NCBI GenBank assembly: GCA_959601045.1 | Contig: CAUGNZ010000009.1 | Location: 1 to 64,000, forward strand | Origin: an uncultured Collinsella sp. | Lineage (GTDB): Bacteria > Actinomycetota > Coriobacteriia > Coriobacteriales > Coriobacteriaceae | Direction of reading: 5' to 3' | Length of the DNA: 64,000 nucleotides | Shown: piece by piece, positions 35,387 through 43,151 of the stretch | Layout: the number at the start of each line of letters is the position of its first letter | How positions within the stretch are numbered: the first letter of the stretch is position 1 | Notes under the pieces: generated by a model | What the model saw: only the letters and a program-made list of their open reading frames with translations | Database searches by the model: none | What the model was told of the DNA's origin: nothing | Program-made: the position numbers and the translations under genes

Positions 35387-35600
35387 AGGTAGAAGATAAA
35401 AATCAATCGGCTTATCGGATGCATATACCGCCATCAGATTGAAGCTGTATGCGGAAATGGATGGACTCTACACCGCTTACGCAAAATAACCCCTCGTTTG
35501 CTAAAACATTATAGGAAATGGCGTGGAGTGCTAAAAAGTTCTAATACAATATAAGTCATTTATCTATAGGCTGCTGATTCCTTGTAAAGGTATGGTTGAT

Positions 35601-36305
35601 ATGGTTGAGGCAAATAGCGTTATCCCCCTGTACAAACAGATTGTTCGTGCGCTTTCTGATTCAATCGCCAACGGCACGTACCGCCCGGGAGATAAGCTTC
35701 CGACCGAGGCGGAGCTTATCGAGCAATTTGGCGTGAGCCGAATAACGGTTCGCTCCGCAATTAAAGAAATGGAAGATGCTGGGCTTGTTGAGAGGGCCCG
35801 CGGCAAGGGCACGTTCGTTTCGTCGGACACGCAGATGTATGCCGCGGACGACCGTGAGAGCTTTACCCATTCGTGCCAGCTTGCGGGCAAACAGGCGTCT
35901 ACCAGGGTTCTCGAAATGGGCTGGGACTTCCCAAGTCTGCGAGACGCGAAGTTCCTGGGCGTAGACGATACCCAAAAGGTATTGCGTAGCCGTCGTCTGC
36001 GCCTTGTGGATGGCAAGCCCACGATGCTGGAAACCAATAGCTATTCCGCTGCGCTTTCTTTTTTGGAGCATGAGTCCCTCGATGATTCGCTGATGGCGGT
36101 ACTCGATCGCCAGGGGATCAAGATGGGTCCCAACACGCGTACGCTCGAGGTCTGCTATGCGAGCGAGCTCGAGGCGGCATACCTTAACGTGGAGCTGGAC
36201 TCTTCGCTGCTTCTGTTTGTCGATAGACGTTATGCCCCAAGTGGCGAGCCGCTTTTCATCTCCCGTCAGGTGTACTGCACCGAGCGATTGAAGTTCTATT
36301 TGTAA
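35601..36305 (+). CDS. GntR family regulator with UTRA domain
   Basis: This 234-residue regulator has a winged helix at about 8-75 (LPTEAELIEQFGVSRITVRSAIKEM) and a UTRA domain at about 90-232. It lies directly upstream of PTS operon 2 in the same direction, and the two promoter regions share ACAATATA (35546 and 36407), so it probably controls that operon. ATG 35601 is preferred because AAAGG lies 10 bases upstream; ATG 35592 is one base from that site. Confidence 0.88.
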   Translation: MVEANSVIPLYKQIVRALSDSIANGTYRPGDKLPTEAELIEQFGVSRITVRSAIKEMEDAGLVERARGKGTFVSSDTQMYAADDRESFTHSCQLAGKQASTRVLEMGWDFPSLRDAKFLGVDDTQKVLRSRRLRLVDGKPTMLETNSYSAALSFLEHESLDDSLMAVLDRQGIKMGPNTRTLEVCYASELEAAYLNVELDSSLLLFVDRRYAPSGEPLFISRQVYCTERLKFYL

Positions 36306-36440
36306 ATTAGCGATAGATTGGTCGATTTACCGACCAATTGTTACCGTTCGCGGATTTGGAAAATAGACACACCACGTAGGGTAGATTGCTAATATACTTT
36401 GTTATGACAATATAGTACGTCCTATTGGTATTGGAGAACT

Positions 36441-36860
36441 ATGAATAAGATATTGCTAGCGAGTCATGGTTATCTCGCCCAAGGCATGAAAAGCTCTCTG
36501 GAGATTCTGATGGGCACCAACGACCGAATCGAGTGCCTGTGCGCCTATGTCGATGACGATTCAAGGGACGTCGCGGCGTTGATTGATGCATGGATGGAGA
36601 CGAGGGACCCTGCCGACTCTTGGTTTGTCGTGACTGACATCTTTGGCGGCTCTGTAAACAACGAATTCATTCAGAGGCAGACCGACGGATCGTTTACGTT
36701 AATCGCTGGAATGAACTTGCCGCTGCTGGTGGAAATGGTTACACAGCTGGACTCCCTGGATGCGGACAAGGCCAAAGCCGCGGTCGAGGGATCGCGTTCG
36801 TTTATTCAGCTTTGCGAGGCGGCGGACATGCTTGCCGGCGCCGAGGAAGAAGAGTTCTAG
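36441..36860 (+). CDS. PTS mannose-family EIIA protein
   Basis: This 139-residue cytoplasmic EIIA-Man domain has phospho-acceptor His9 (ILLASHGYLAQG) and the typical VVTDIFGGSVNN segment at about 64-76. It accepts phosphate from HPr and passes it to the EIIB at 36932. In PTS operon 1 the equivalent domain is fused to EIIB. TTGGAG precedes ATG 36441. Confidence 0.94.
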   Translation: MNKILLASHGYLAQGMKSSLEILMGTNDRIECLCAYVDDDSRDVAALIDAWMETRDPADSWFVVTDIFGGSVNNEFIQRQTDGSFTLIAGMNLPLLVEMVTQLDSLDADKAKAAVEGSRSFIQLCEAADMLAGAEEEEF

Positions 36861-36931
36861 TTAGTTCTGGTTCGAGCCCTAGCTAGGGGCCACACCTGTC
36901 ATTCCCTTTATAACGTGCGGAGATGATAACG

Positions 36932-37405
36932 ATGATTAAGCTTACGAGAGTTGATTACCGACTGATTCACGGCCAAGTTGCCATGTCCTGGACTCACGCT
37001 TTGGATGTAGATTGCATCTTGCTTGCCAGCGATGCTGTGGCAAAAGACGACATGAGGAAGGCGGCCTTGAGGCTCGCCCGCCCCAACGGCGTTAAACTCG
37101 TCATCAAGGATGTTGACGCTGCTATCGAGGCGCTCAACAGCGGCGTTACCGACAAGTATTCGCTGTTTATCATCACTGAGACGATTGAAGATGTCTATCG
37201 TCTCGCAAAGGGTTGCAAAGACATCAAAGAGATCAATCTGGGCGGAACCCGAAAGACCCCTGAGACCACGCTTCATCCGACCCCTGCGATCTTTGCGACC
37301 GAGAAAGATGCCGAGCATATCCAAGAGCTCCTGGGCGATGGCGTGGCCATCGAAATCCGTCAGGTCCCCAATGACGCTAAGGTGTTTGCCAAGGACGTTT
37401 TCTAG
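36932..37405 (+). CDS. PTS mannose-family EIIB protein
   Basis: This 157-residue EIIB-Man domain has phospho-acceptor His13 (TRVDYRLIHGQVAMSW) and INLGGTRKTPE near residue 104. ATG 36932 is preferred because GCGGAG lies 9 bases upstream; ATG 36923 directly abuts it. A terminator follows its stop, so in this operon the EIIA/EIIB pair and the EIIC/EIID pair are in separate transcription units. Confidence 0.94.
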   Translation: MIKLTRVDYRLIHGQVAMSWTHALDVDCILLASDAVAKDDMRKAALRLARPNGVKLVIKDVDAAIEALNSGVTDKYSLFIITETIEDVYRLAKGCKDIKEINLGGTRKTPETTLHPTPAIFATEKDAEHIQELLGDGVAIEIRQVPNDAKVFAKDVF

Positions 37406-37456
37406 CCGGAAACACGTTGATGCTCGGCATTTATTGAACCAATGCTCTATGCCTAT

Positions 37457-37488
37457 GCCCGTCGATCATTTAATCGGCGGGCTTTTTA
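37457..37488 (+). terminator. Terminator inside PTS gene set 2
   Basis: GCCCGTCGAT pairs with ATCGGCGGGC (one G-T pair), followed by TTTTTATT. It separates EIIA-EIIB from the deglycase-EIIC-EIID genes. Confidence 0.87.
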
Positions 37489-37521
37489 TTAAAGAAAAAT
37501 CAAAAAAATCTGAAATAGTTC

Positions 37522-37557
37522 TTGCATAGTTAGTTATATAAAGTATTATAACGTTAT
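37522..37557 (+). promoter_or_regulatory. Promoter and palindromic operator of deglycase-EIIC-EIID
   Basis: TTGCAT (37522-37527) and TATTAT (37545-37550) lie 17 bases apart. The perfect palindrome ATAACGTTAT (37548-37557) overlaps the -10 end, the usual place for a repressor site. Confidence 0.68.
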
Positions 37558-37599
37558 GGGATGAATGAAGGGTTCATCCAAGTGAGTTAGGAGTAAGGG

Positions 37600-38634
37600 A
37601 TGTTCAATTTCGATGAGCCTCGTTACGAGAAGGTTGTGAGCGATGCCCTCGCTCTCCGTCCTCAGATTGAGGCTGCCGTGGACGAGGTCTGCGAGCAGGG
37701 TTATTCCAACATCTTCTTCATCGGCTGCGGCGGCACCTGGGCCCACACGCTCCCGATGAAGTACTGGGTCGAGACCACCACGGCCGACGTCGACGTCCAC
37801 TGCGAGATCGCCGCCGAATTCCTCGCATGCCCGCCCAAGACCTTCAACAAGGACTCGGTCTGCGTCTTCTCCACCCGCACCGGCACCACCCCCGAGATCA
37901 TCGAGGCCGCCAAGTTCTGCCAGGAGCAGGGCGCCCGCACGCTGATGTATGTCTCCAACGACAACACCCCGGCAACCGAGTACGCCGATTACAAGTTCTT
38001 CAGCTTCGCCGAGGACGACGTCCTGTGCGAGGCCATCTACACCTACCAGATCACGCTGGTCGCCCGCTTCCTCAAGAACGTCGGCGCCTTCCCCAAGTAC
38101 GACACCTTCATGGAGGAGTTCGGCAACATCGCCCCGTTCCTCATCAAGGCCAAGGACGCCCAGGACGAGCGCTGCGCCGCCATGGCCGAGGACTTCAAGG
38201 ACCTCGACTACCACATGGTGATCGGCTCCGGCATGCTCTGGGGCGAGGCGTACGACTACGCCATGTGCATCCTCGAGGAGATGCAGTGGATCAAGACCAA
38301 GTCCATCCACGCCGCCGAGTTCTTCCACGGCACCATCGAGCTGTGCGAGGAGGGCACGAGCCTCATCATGCTCTACGGCGAGGACGACACCCGTAAGCTC
38401 ATGGACCGCGTGGACAACTTCACCCGCATGCTCGCCGACGAGAAGGGCGTCAACGTCCGCGTGAACAAGTTTGACACCGCCGAGGTCGAGCTGCCGTTCA
38501 GCGACCCCGAGTTCCGCAAGATCGTCTCCCCGATGGTCACCTACACCATCACCGAGCGTCTGAGCTGCCATCTCGAGCACGTCCGTAACCACCCGCTCAC
38601 CACGCGTCGTTACTATCACCAGATGAACTACTAA
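37600..38634 (+). CDS. SIS domain sugar-phosphate deglycase (GfrE/FrlB-like), copy 4
   Basis: This 344-residue double-SIS protein has a first loop GCGGTWAHTLPMKYW at 42-56 and FSTRTGTTPEI at 90-100. Glu227 (EEMQW) and His243 (AEFFHGTIE) keep the 16-residue catalytic spacing; the usual GPFE after the His is GTIE here, suggesting a different substrate from copies 1-3. It ends RRYYHQMNY. It lies between the EIIB and EIIC genes of PTS set 2, a position that argues strongly that its substrate is what this PTS imports. GTAAGGG precedes ATG 37600. Confidence 0.88.
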   Translation: MFNFDEPRYEKVVSDALALRPQIEAAVDEVCEQGYSNIFFIGCGGTWAHTLPMKYWVETTTADVDVHCEIAAEFLACPPKTFNKDSVCVFSTRTGTTPEIIEAAKFCQEQGARTLMYVSNDNTPATEYADYKFFSFAEDDVLCEAIYTYQITLVARFLKNVGAFPKYDTFMEEFGNIAPFLIKAKDAQDERCAAMAEDFKDLDYHMVIGSGMLWGEAYDYAMCILEEMQWIKTKSIHAAEFFHGTIELCEEGTSLIMLYGEDDTRKLMDRVDNFTRMLADEKGVNVRVNKFDTAEVELPFSDPEFRKIVSPMVTYTITERLSCHLEHVRNHPLTTRRYYHQMNY

Positions 38635-38655
38635 TCCTCTCAAATTGCTGCGGTT

Positions 38656-38694
38656 GTCTGCAGGCGAGCTGCGCAGAATGCCTCGCCTGCAGAC
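38656..38694 (+). repeat. Intercistronic hairpin between deglycase and EIIC
   Basis: A perfect 13-bp stem GTCTGCAGGCGAG / CTCGCCTGCAGAC has a 13-base loop, followed only by CTGTTT. It may set the relative amounts of the enzyme and the membrane subunits by partial termination or mRNA processing. Confidence 0.85.
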
Positions 38695-38715
38695 CTGTTT
38701 CTGGGGTTGATCGAA

Positions 38716-39489
38716 ATGGTTGTCCAGTATCTTCTAGTTGCACTGGTCGCATTTATTGCGTCCATGGACGAGCAATTATTTGGCATTACGATGCTTGGTC
38801 GTCCGCTGTTTACGAGCCTGTTTGTCGGCTTGATCCTTGGCGATGTCCAGCAGGGCGTTATCGTCGGCGCTGCTTTGGAGTCCATGTTCATGGGTGCCAT
38901 CATGGTCGGCGCGGCGGTTCCTCCCGAGGTCTATGCCTCCGGCGTGCTTGGCTGCGCGTTTGCCGTCATTACGGGTACGGGCACGGCAACTGCCGTCGCG
39001 CTCGCCCTTCCCGTCTCCGTCTTCCTTCAGGTGTGGCGCAACTTCTGCTACGCCGTTCCGGGTGCCTTTGCCTGCAAGAAGATTGAGACCGCTCTGGCAA
39101 ATCGCGATCTTGCCAAGGCGAATCTGTACCATCTGACCATCGTGCCGCTGTCGATTGGCATTCCGTCTGCACTGTTGGTGTTTGGCTCGCTGTTCTTTGG
39201 TGCCGACCTTATCAACAATGCGCTCAACGCGATTCCGCAGTTTGTGATGGACGGCCTCAACGTTGCGTCCGGCGTCATGGTCTGCATCGGCTTCGCTCTT
39301 CTTATCAGGACCATGGGCGATAACAGGCTCCTTCCCTGGCTGTTCCTGGGCTTCATTATGGTCATCTACCTCAAGATGGACGTGGTCGGCGTCGCCGCAG
39401 CTGCCATTTGCGTCGCGCTGCTCCTGGCCTTCCGCGAGGGCTCGTCCGGTCCGCAGACGGTTGCTGCAGATGAAGAGGAGGACTTCTAA
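38716..39489 (+). CDS. PTS mannose-family EIIC membrane subunit
   Basis: This 257-residue membrane protein has the EIIC-Man signature VGLILGDVQQGVIVGAALES near residues 38-57 and about six further hydrophobic helices. ATG 38716 is preferred over the in-frame TTG 9 bases earlier. Its stop overlaps the EIID start by one base, so the two are translationally coupled. It ends in an acidic tail like the EIIC of operon 1. Confidence 0.94.
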   Translation: MVVQYLLVALVAFIASMDEQLFGITMLGRPLFTSLFVGLILGDVQQGVIVGAALESMFMGAIMVGAAVPPEVYASGVLGCAFAVITGTGTATAVALALPVSVFLQVWRNFCYAVPGAFACKKIETALANRDLAKANLYHLTIVPLSIGIPSALLVFGSLFFGADLINNALNAIPQFVMDGLNVASGVMVCIGFALLIRTMGDNRLLPWLFLGFIMVIYLKMDVVGVAAAAICVALLLAFREGSSGPQTVAADEEEDF

Positions 39490-40337
39490 TGGCTACGCAG
39501 AACACCGACCTCAAAGAGGCCAAGAAGGACGCGATTATGACTCCCGATATGTATCGGAGCATGTTCCTTCGCCAGTTTACGAGCCAGTGCTCGCAGTCGT
39601 ACGACAAGATGATGGCAATGGGCTTCATGTACACCATTCAGAAGCCCCTGCGAAAGATCTATCCCAACGACGACGATTACTATGCGGCGCTCGATCGCCA
39701 TACCGAGTTCTTTAACATCACGCCTCATGTGCTTCCGTTTGTAGCCGGCCTAACGGTTTCGATGGAAGAGCAGGCGGCTGCCGATAAGAACTTCGACACG
39801 TCCTCGATTAACGCCATGAAGGTTGGTCTCATGGGACCGCTTTCCGGCATTGGCGATTCGTTCTACTGGGGAACGTTCCGCGTGGTTGCCGCCGGCATTG
39901 GTATCGGCATCGCTTCGACGGGCAACCCGCTCGGCCCCATCGTGTACGCGCTCATCTACTCCGTGATTAACTTTGCAACGCGTATCGTCGCCGCCCATCT
40001 GGGTTACGACTTGGGAACCAAGTTTTTGCAGCAGTCTGAAGAGAACAACCTTATGTCTCGCATGACGCATGCTGCCGGTGTCCTCGGAATGACCGTTATC
40101 GGCGCCATGATTGCGGCACAGGTCTCACTGTCCACTGCTTTGACCTTTGACGTGGGTGGTTCGGAAATTGTCCTGCAGGATCTGTTCGATTCGATCTTCC
40201 CCGGTCTGCTGCCCTTGCTGGCAACGTTCGCTTGCGTTGCCCTCTATAAAAAGGGCGTCAAGACCATTTGGATCATCTTGGGCATCTTCGCGATCTGCAT
40301 CATCGGAACGGGTTTGGGAGTGTTCGCGGCGGCGTAA
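39489..40337 (+). CDS. PTS mannose-family EIID membrane subunit
   Basis: This 282-residue EIID protein has the motif MGPLSGIGDSFYWGT at about residues 116-130 and hydrophobic helices towards the C-terminus. It shares its first base with the EIIC stop codon, and GAGGAGG lies in the EIIC end. A strong terminator follows. Confidence 0.95.
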   Translation: MATQNTDLKEAKKDAIMTPDMYRSMFLRQFTSQCSQSYDKMMAMGFMYTIQKPLRKIYPNDDDYYAALDRHTEFFNITPHVLPFVAGLTVSMEEQAAADKNFDTSSINAMKVGLMGPLSGIGDSFYWGTFRVVAAGIGIGIASTGNPLGPIVYALIYSVINFATRIVAAHLGYDLGTKFLQQSEENNLMSRMTHAAGVLGMTVIGAMIAAQVSLSTALTFDVGGSEIVLQDLFDSIFPGLLPLLATFACVALYKKGVKTIWIILGIFAICIIGTGLGVFAAA

Positions 40338-40382
40338 TGTTGACTGCTATGCTCGCGCGTTGGATAACTAACTGACCGTTTG

Positions 40383-40418
40383 AAAACGGGGCTCGGCGTA
40401 AGGCCGGCCCCGTTTTTT
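40383..40418 (+). terminator. Rho-independent terminator of PTS gene set 2
   Basis: AAAACGGGGC pairs with GGCCCCGTTTT across a short G/C loop, followed by TTTTTT. Confidence 0.92.
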
Positions 40419-40446
40419 GTTTGAGGGATTTTTCGACCGTCCAATA

Positions 40447-40540
40447 ATCCACGCTCATGCATCACTCACGCATCTCTCGTCTCTCATTCGTCACTAACAC
40501 GAGAGATAGCTTAAAGACGAGAGATAATTACGAGAGATAG
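40447..40540. repeat. GAGAGATA array, block 1
   Basis: It starts with ATCCACGCTC (40447-40456), then ATCTCTCGTCT (40472-40482) paired exactly with AGACGAGAGAT (40515-40525), with further ACGAGAGATA copies inside the loop and after the stem. Block 2 at 40634 repeats the pattern. Confidence 0.88.
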
Positions 40541-40633
40541 CCCAGCAGTAAAGAGACAAGCAACCATGGTATTGTCTCAATATCGATTGTTCTACCAGCA
40601 AAAACATGATTTAATGAAGCAGATAGAGATATC

Positions 40634-40704
40634 TTATCTCTCATCTTTCACTCATATCTAATACGAGAGATAACAGAAAGATGAGAGATAATTACGAGAG
40701 ATAA
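40634..40704. repeat. GAGAGATA array, block 2
   Basis: A perfect 16-bp inverted repeat (40634-40649 with 40676-40691) has ACGAGAGATA in its loop and AATTACGAGAGATA after it. Compared with block 1, the left arm has A for G and the right arm T for C, so pairing is preserved. It lies 63 bases before the AlbA_2 gene. Confidence 0.9.
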
Positions 40705-40766
40705 CTGAGAGACGAGGGAAATCCGTCTGCAGCATTCTCCGCAGGACCGAGCGAAGGGACGTGCAG

Positions 40767-42233
40767 ATGAACGAAAACGAGCTGGCCGGTTTGCTCGAGT
40801 CTTTAAAGCGCATGGGTTCGGATGACTTTAGCGTCGAAGTAAAGGAGAGCGCCACGACGCTTTCCCGCGACGTATGGGAAACGGTCGGCGCTTTCGCAAA
40901 CACCGCCGGCGGCATCATCGTACTCGGAGTGAGCGAGCGTGCGGGTTTTGTCCCAGTTGCAAACTTTGAGACCGAGAAAGTGCTCAACCAATTCGTGGCG
41001 GGCATGGGCGATGCCGGCGGTCGTGGAAAGCTGGCCAATCCGCCCAAATACACCATTGAGCGCGTGGAGCTTCGGGGTACCGTTGTTCTCGTCATCACAA
41101 TCGAGGAGCTCGACCCGTCGAGCAAGCCTTGCTATGTAATAGAACGGGGCGCCCAGGGCGGCAGCTACAAGCGCATCGATGACAAAGACGTGCCGCTTTC
41201 GTCGACGGAGGTTTTGGCGCTGTCGTCATACGAACGGACGAGTCCTAGCGATCGCGATACGGTGCCCGGCACGAGTGTGGGCGATCTCGACGAGTCGCTG
41301 GTCGACCGCACGATAGAGCGCGCCTATTCGTTGACGCCTCGAGCGATGCACGGTGCGACGGACAGGAGGACAAAGATGGAGCGTCTGAATTTCCTCGACC
41401 CCCAGGGCAATGTTACCAAGGCCGGCCTCCTTGCCGCGGGCGTTTACCCTCAGCAGTTTTATCCCAAGCTCTTCATTGATGTAGCTGTCCATGCGGGAAC
41501 TCAAAAGGGCGCTGCGGGACCGCTAAGGTTTATGGACCGCACAGTCTGCGAGGGCACCCTGGGCGAGATGATTTCGGATGCTGTCGCGGCTGTTGCCAAA
41601 AACCTGCGTCGCACCTCGACCGTTCAAGGCGTCTCGCGTATCGACTCGCTGGAGATCCCCGAGGAGGTCCTGCGCGAGGCAATCGCGAACGCCGTAATCC
41701 ACCGAGAATACGGAGATCGGTTCTGTGGGCAGTCGATCGCTGTTGACGTCTTTGATGACCGTATCGAGGTGACGAACCCCGGCGGTCTTTATGGCGGAAA
41801 GACTCGCGAGAACTTGTTTGACGGCAGCTCCCGATGCCGTAACGCGACGCTCGTGAAACTCATGTCGATTGTCCCGCTGCCGGATGGCGCAGGTTCGCCG
41901 GCTGAGGGCAATGGCTCGGGCATCCCGATGATGATCGATGCCATGCGCGCGCATGGTCTGGCCGAGCCCCTGTTCTGCCCGGGGTTCGATCGGTTCAAGG
42001 TCGTACTTTACCGTCCAAAGATCGAGCCGGTCGATCATGGCGGGGACTTGATTATGACGGCACTCAAGCGCTACGGCGAATTGGGGACGCGCGAACTGGC
42101 GGAGCGCACGGGACTCACGGTTTCCCAGGTTAGGGCACGCGTCAATGCGCTCATTGAGCAGGGTGAGCTTGAGCCGACGGCGCCGTCGACAAGCCGCAAC
42201 CGCAAATATCGACTGTCAGAGCGCGTGGAATAA
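40767..42233 (+). CDS. AlbA_2 (Schlafen-type) domain regulator with ATPase-like domain
   Basis: This 488-residue protein of the group often annotated as RecG-like ATP-dependent helicase or transcriptional regulator is not a helicase. It has an N-terminal AlbA_2 domain (about 20-140; VEVKESATTLSRDVWETVGAFANTAGG), a middle linker, a HATPase_c_4 segment (about 290-385; LREAIANAVIHREYG and VTNPGGLYGG) and a C-terminal winged helix (about 425-475; LGTRELAERTGLTVSQVRARVNALIEQGEL). DNA or RNA binding is likely. ATG 40767 has GAAGGGA 8 bases upstream. The GAGAGATA array just upstream is a candidate binding site for this protein. Confidence 0.88.
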   Translation: MNENELAGLLESLKRMGSDDFSVEVKESATTLSRDVWETVGAFANTAGGIIVLGVSERAGFVPVANFETEKVLNQFVAGMGDAGGRGKLANPPKYTIERVELRGTVVLVITIEELDPSSKPCYVIERGAQGGSYKRIDDKDVPLSSTEVLALSSYERTSPSDRDTVPGTSVGDLDESLVDRTIERAYSLTPRAMHGATDRRTKMERLNFLDPQGNVTKAGLLAAGVYPQQFYPKLFIDVAVHAGTQKGAAGPLRFMDRTVCEGTLGEMISDAVAAVAKNLRRTSTVQGVSRIDSLEIPEEVLREAIANAVIHREYGDRFCGQSIAVDVFDDRIEVTNPGGLYGGKTRENLFDGSSRCRNATLVKLMSIVPLPDGAGSPAEGNGSGIPMMIDAMRAHGLAEPLFCPGFDRFKVVLYRPKIEPVDHGGDLIMTALKRYGELGTRELAERTGLTVSQVRARVNALIEQGELEPTAPSTSRNRKYRLSERVE

Positions 42234-42238
42234 ATGCG

Positions 42239-42288
42239 TTAGTGGACGAGGCGACCCAATAATCGACCCTCGATTGGCGCCCACTAAG
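42239..42288. terminator. Possible terminator between convergent genes
   Basis: TTAGTGGACG and CGCCCACTAA can pair with one mismatch across about 30 bases. There is no T run; support is weak. Confidence 0.3.
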
Positions 42289-42333
42289 GTAAAGCGGTTG
42301 TTGCCCAGTCGACGGTGATGCTAAAGACTCGGC

Positions 42334-42825
42334 TTACGCCGGCATGGCCCCGAACCCGTCCATCAAGAACAGCCTAAGAACCAGCTTGATGACATATCCC
42401 GGTTTGACTTCAGCCGCGTCAAAGACGTGGCGCTCGGCGAGCTCGCTGCAGTATGCATAGATGTCGCGGATGAGCTTCGCGCCCGAGAGCGTAAACATGT
42501 AGCCTGCGTCCGAAAGTGCATTGGGTGCGGCGGGCAACTTGGCCATGTGGCAGAACGTTTGCAGGTCGGGCGCCATAACATTCTGGTAGTCGAGGTGGCC
42601 GCTGGCATCCTGTGCGGCAAGCTCCAATTGGCGCACAAAATCCAGCGCCGCCGCTAACACAAAGCTCGGCGTAGGCGCATTGACGTCCTGAGTGGTCGCC
42701 ACAAGCCTGCCCGCCGCCTGCGTGACAAGCCAAGCGACCTCGCGCTGGCAACGCACGGCCTTGCGCGTAACCGGCTTGATGGACGAAGAAGAAACGCTCC
42801 CCTTAGGCGGATTCGAAGCAGCCAT
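42334..42825 (-). CDS. Hypothetical protein
   Basis: This 163-residue protein is not recognised. It has a Ser/Lys-rich start (about 1-20), then mostly helical sequence: TQAAGRLVATTQDVNAPTPS at 35-54, an Ala-rich FVLAAALDFVRQLELAAQDA, and a C-terminal part with two hydrophobic stretches too short and polar for membrane helices. There are only two cysteines and no obvious catalytic motif. GGGAGGGCC precedes its ATG, so it is probably translated. Base use matches neighbouring genes. It is convergent with the AlbA_2 gene, with no partner to suggest a role. Confidence 0.65.
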   Translation of the reverse strand: MAASNPPKGSVSSSSIKPVTRKAVRCQREVAWLVTQAAGRLVATTQDVNAPTPSFVLAAALDFVRQLELAAQDASGHLDYQNVMAPDLQTFCHMAKLPAAPNALSDAGYMFTLSGAKLIRDIYAYCSELAERHVFDAAEVKPGYVIKLVLRLFLMDGFGAMPA

Positions 42826-42927
42826 AAGGCCCTCCCATGAACGACCCGGTCCAACAAGCCCGGATGAAACACGTGCTACATCAGTATACAGGGGAGTGGG
42901 ATGGAAAAAACGGAGTCGACAGCGTGA

Positions 42928-43095
42928 ACTGCCGGCTCCGGATTGCTTGCCTTAGAGGCCGTACACTTCGACCATGGCTTCGCCAATGCGATGAGGCACG
43001 CCGGTGACGCTTGCGAACTGCCCGACGGGCGCTGGATGACGAAGCAATCGTTCTGGTTCAACAAGGGCTATCTGGAGCACATCCTGGGGCTGTAG
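42928..43095 (+). pseudogene. Possible gene remnant (C-terminal fragment)
   Basis: An open frame of 55 codons ends at TAG 43093-43095 and reads like real protein in its second half (FANAMRHAGDAC, then GRWMTKQSFWFNKGYLEHI). It has no good start: a TGA precedes it at 42925 and the first in-frame ATG (42991) has no ribosome site. It may be the tail of a decayed gene or a very small gene. The family is not recognised. Confidence 0.35.
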
Positions 43096-43151
43096 CGTTT
43101 TGGGATTGTTTAACGATCGAGCTCCTGCTCCTCAATGCCTCGATGTCATCT

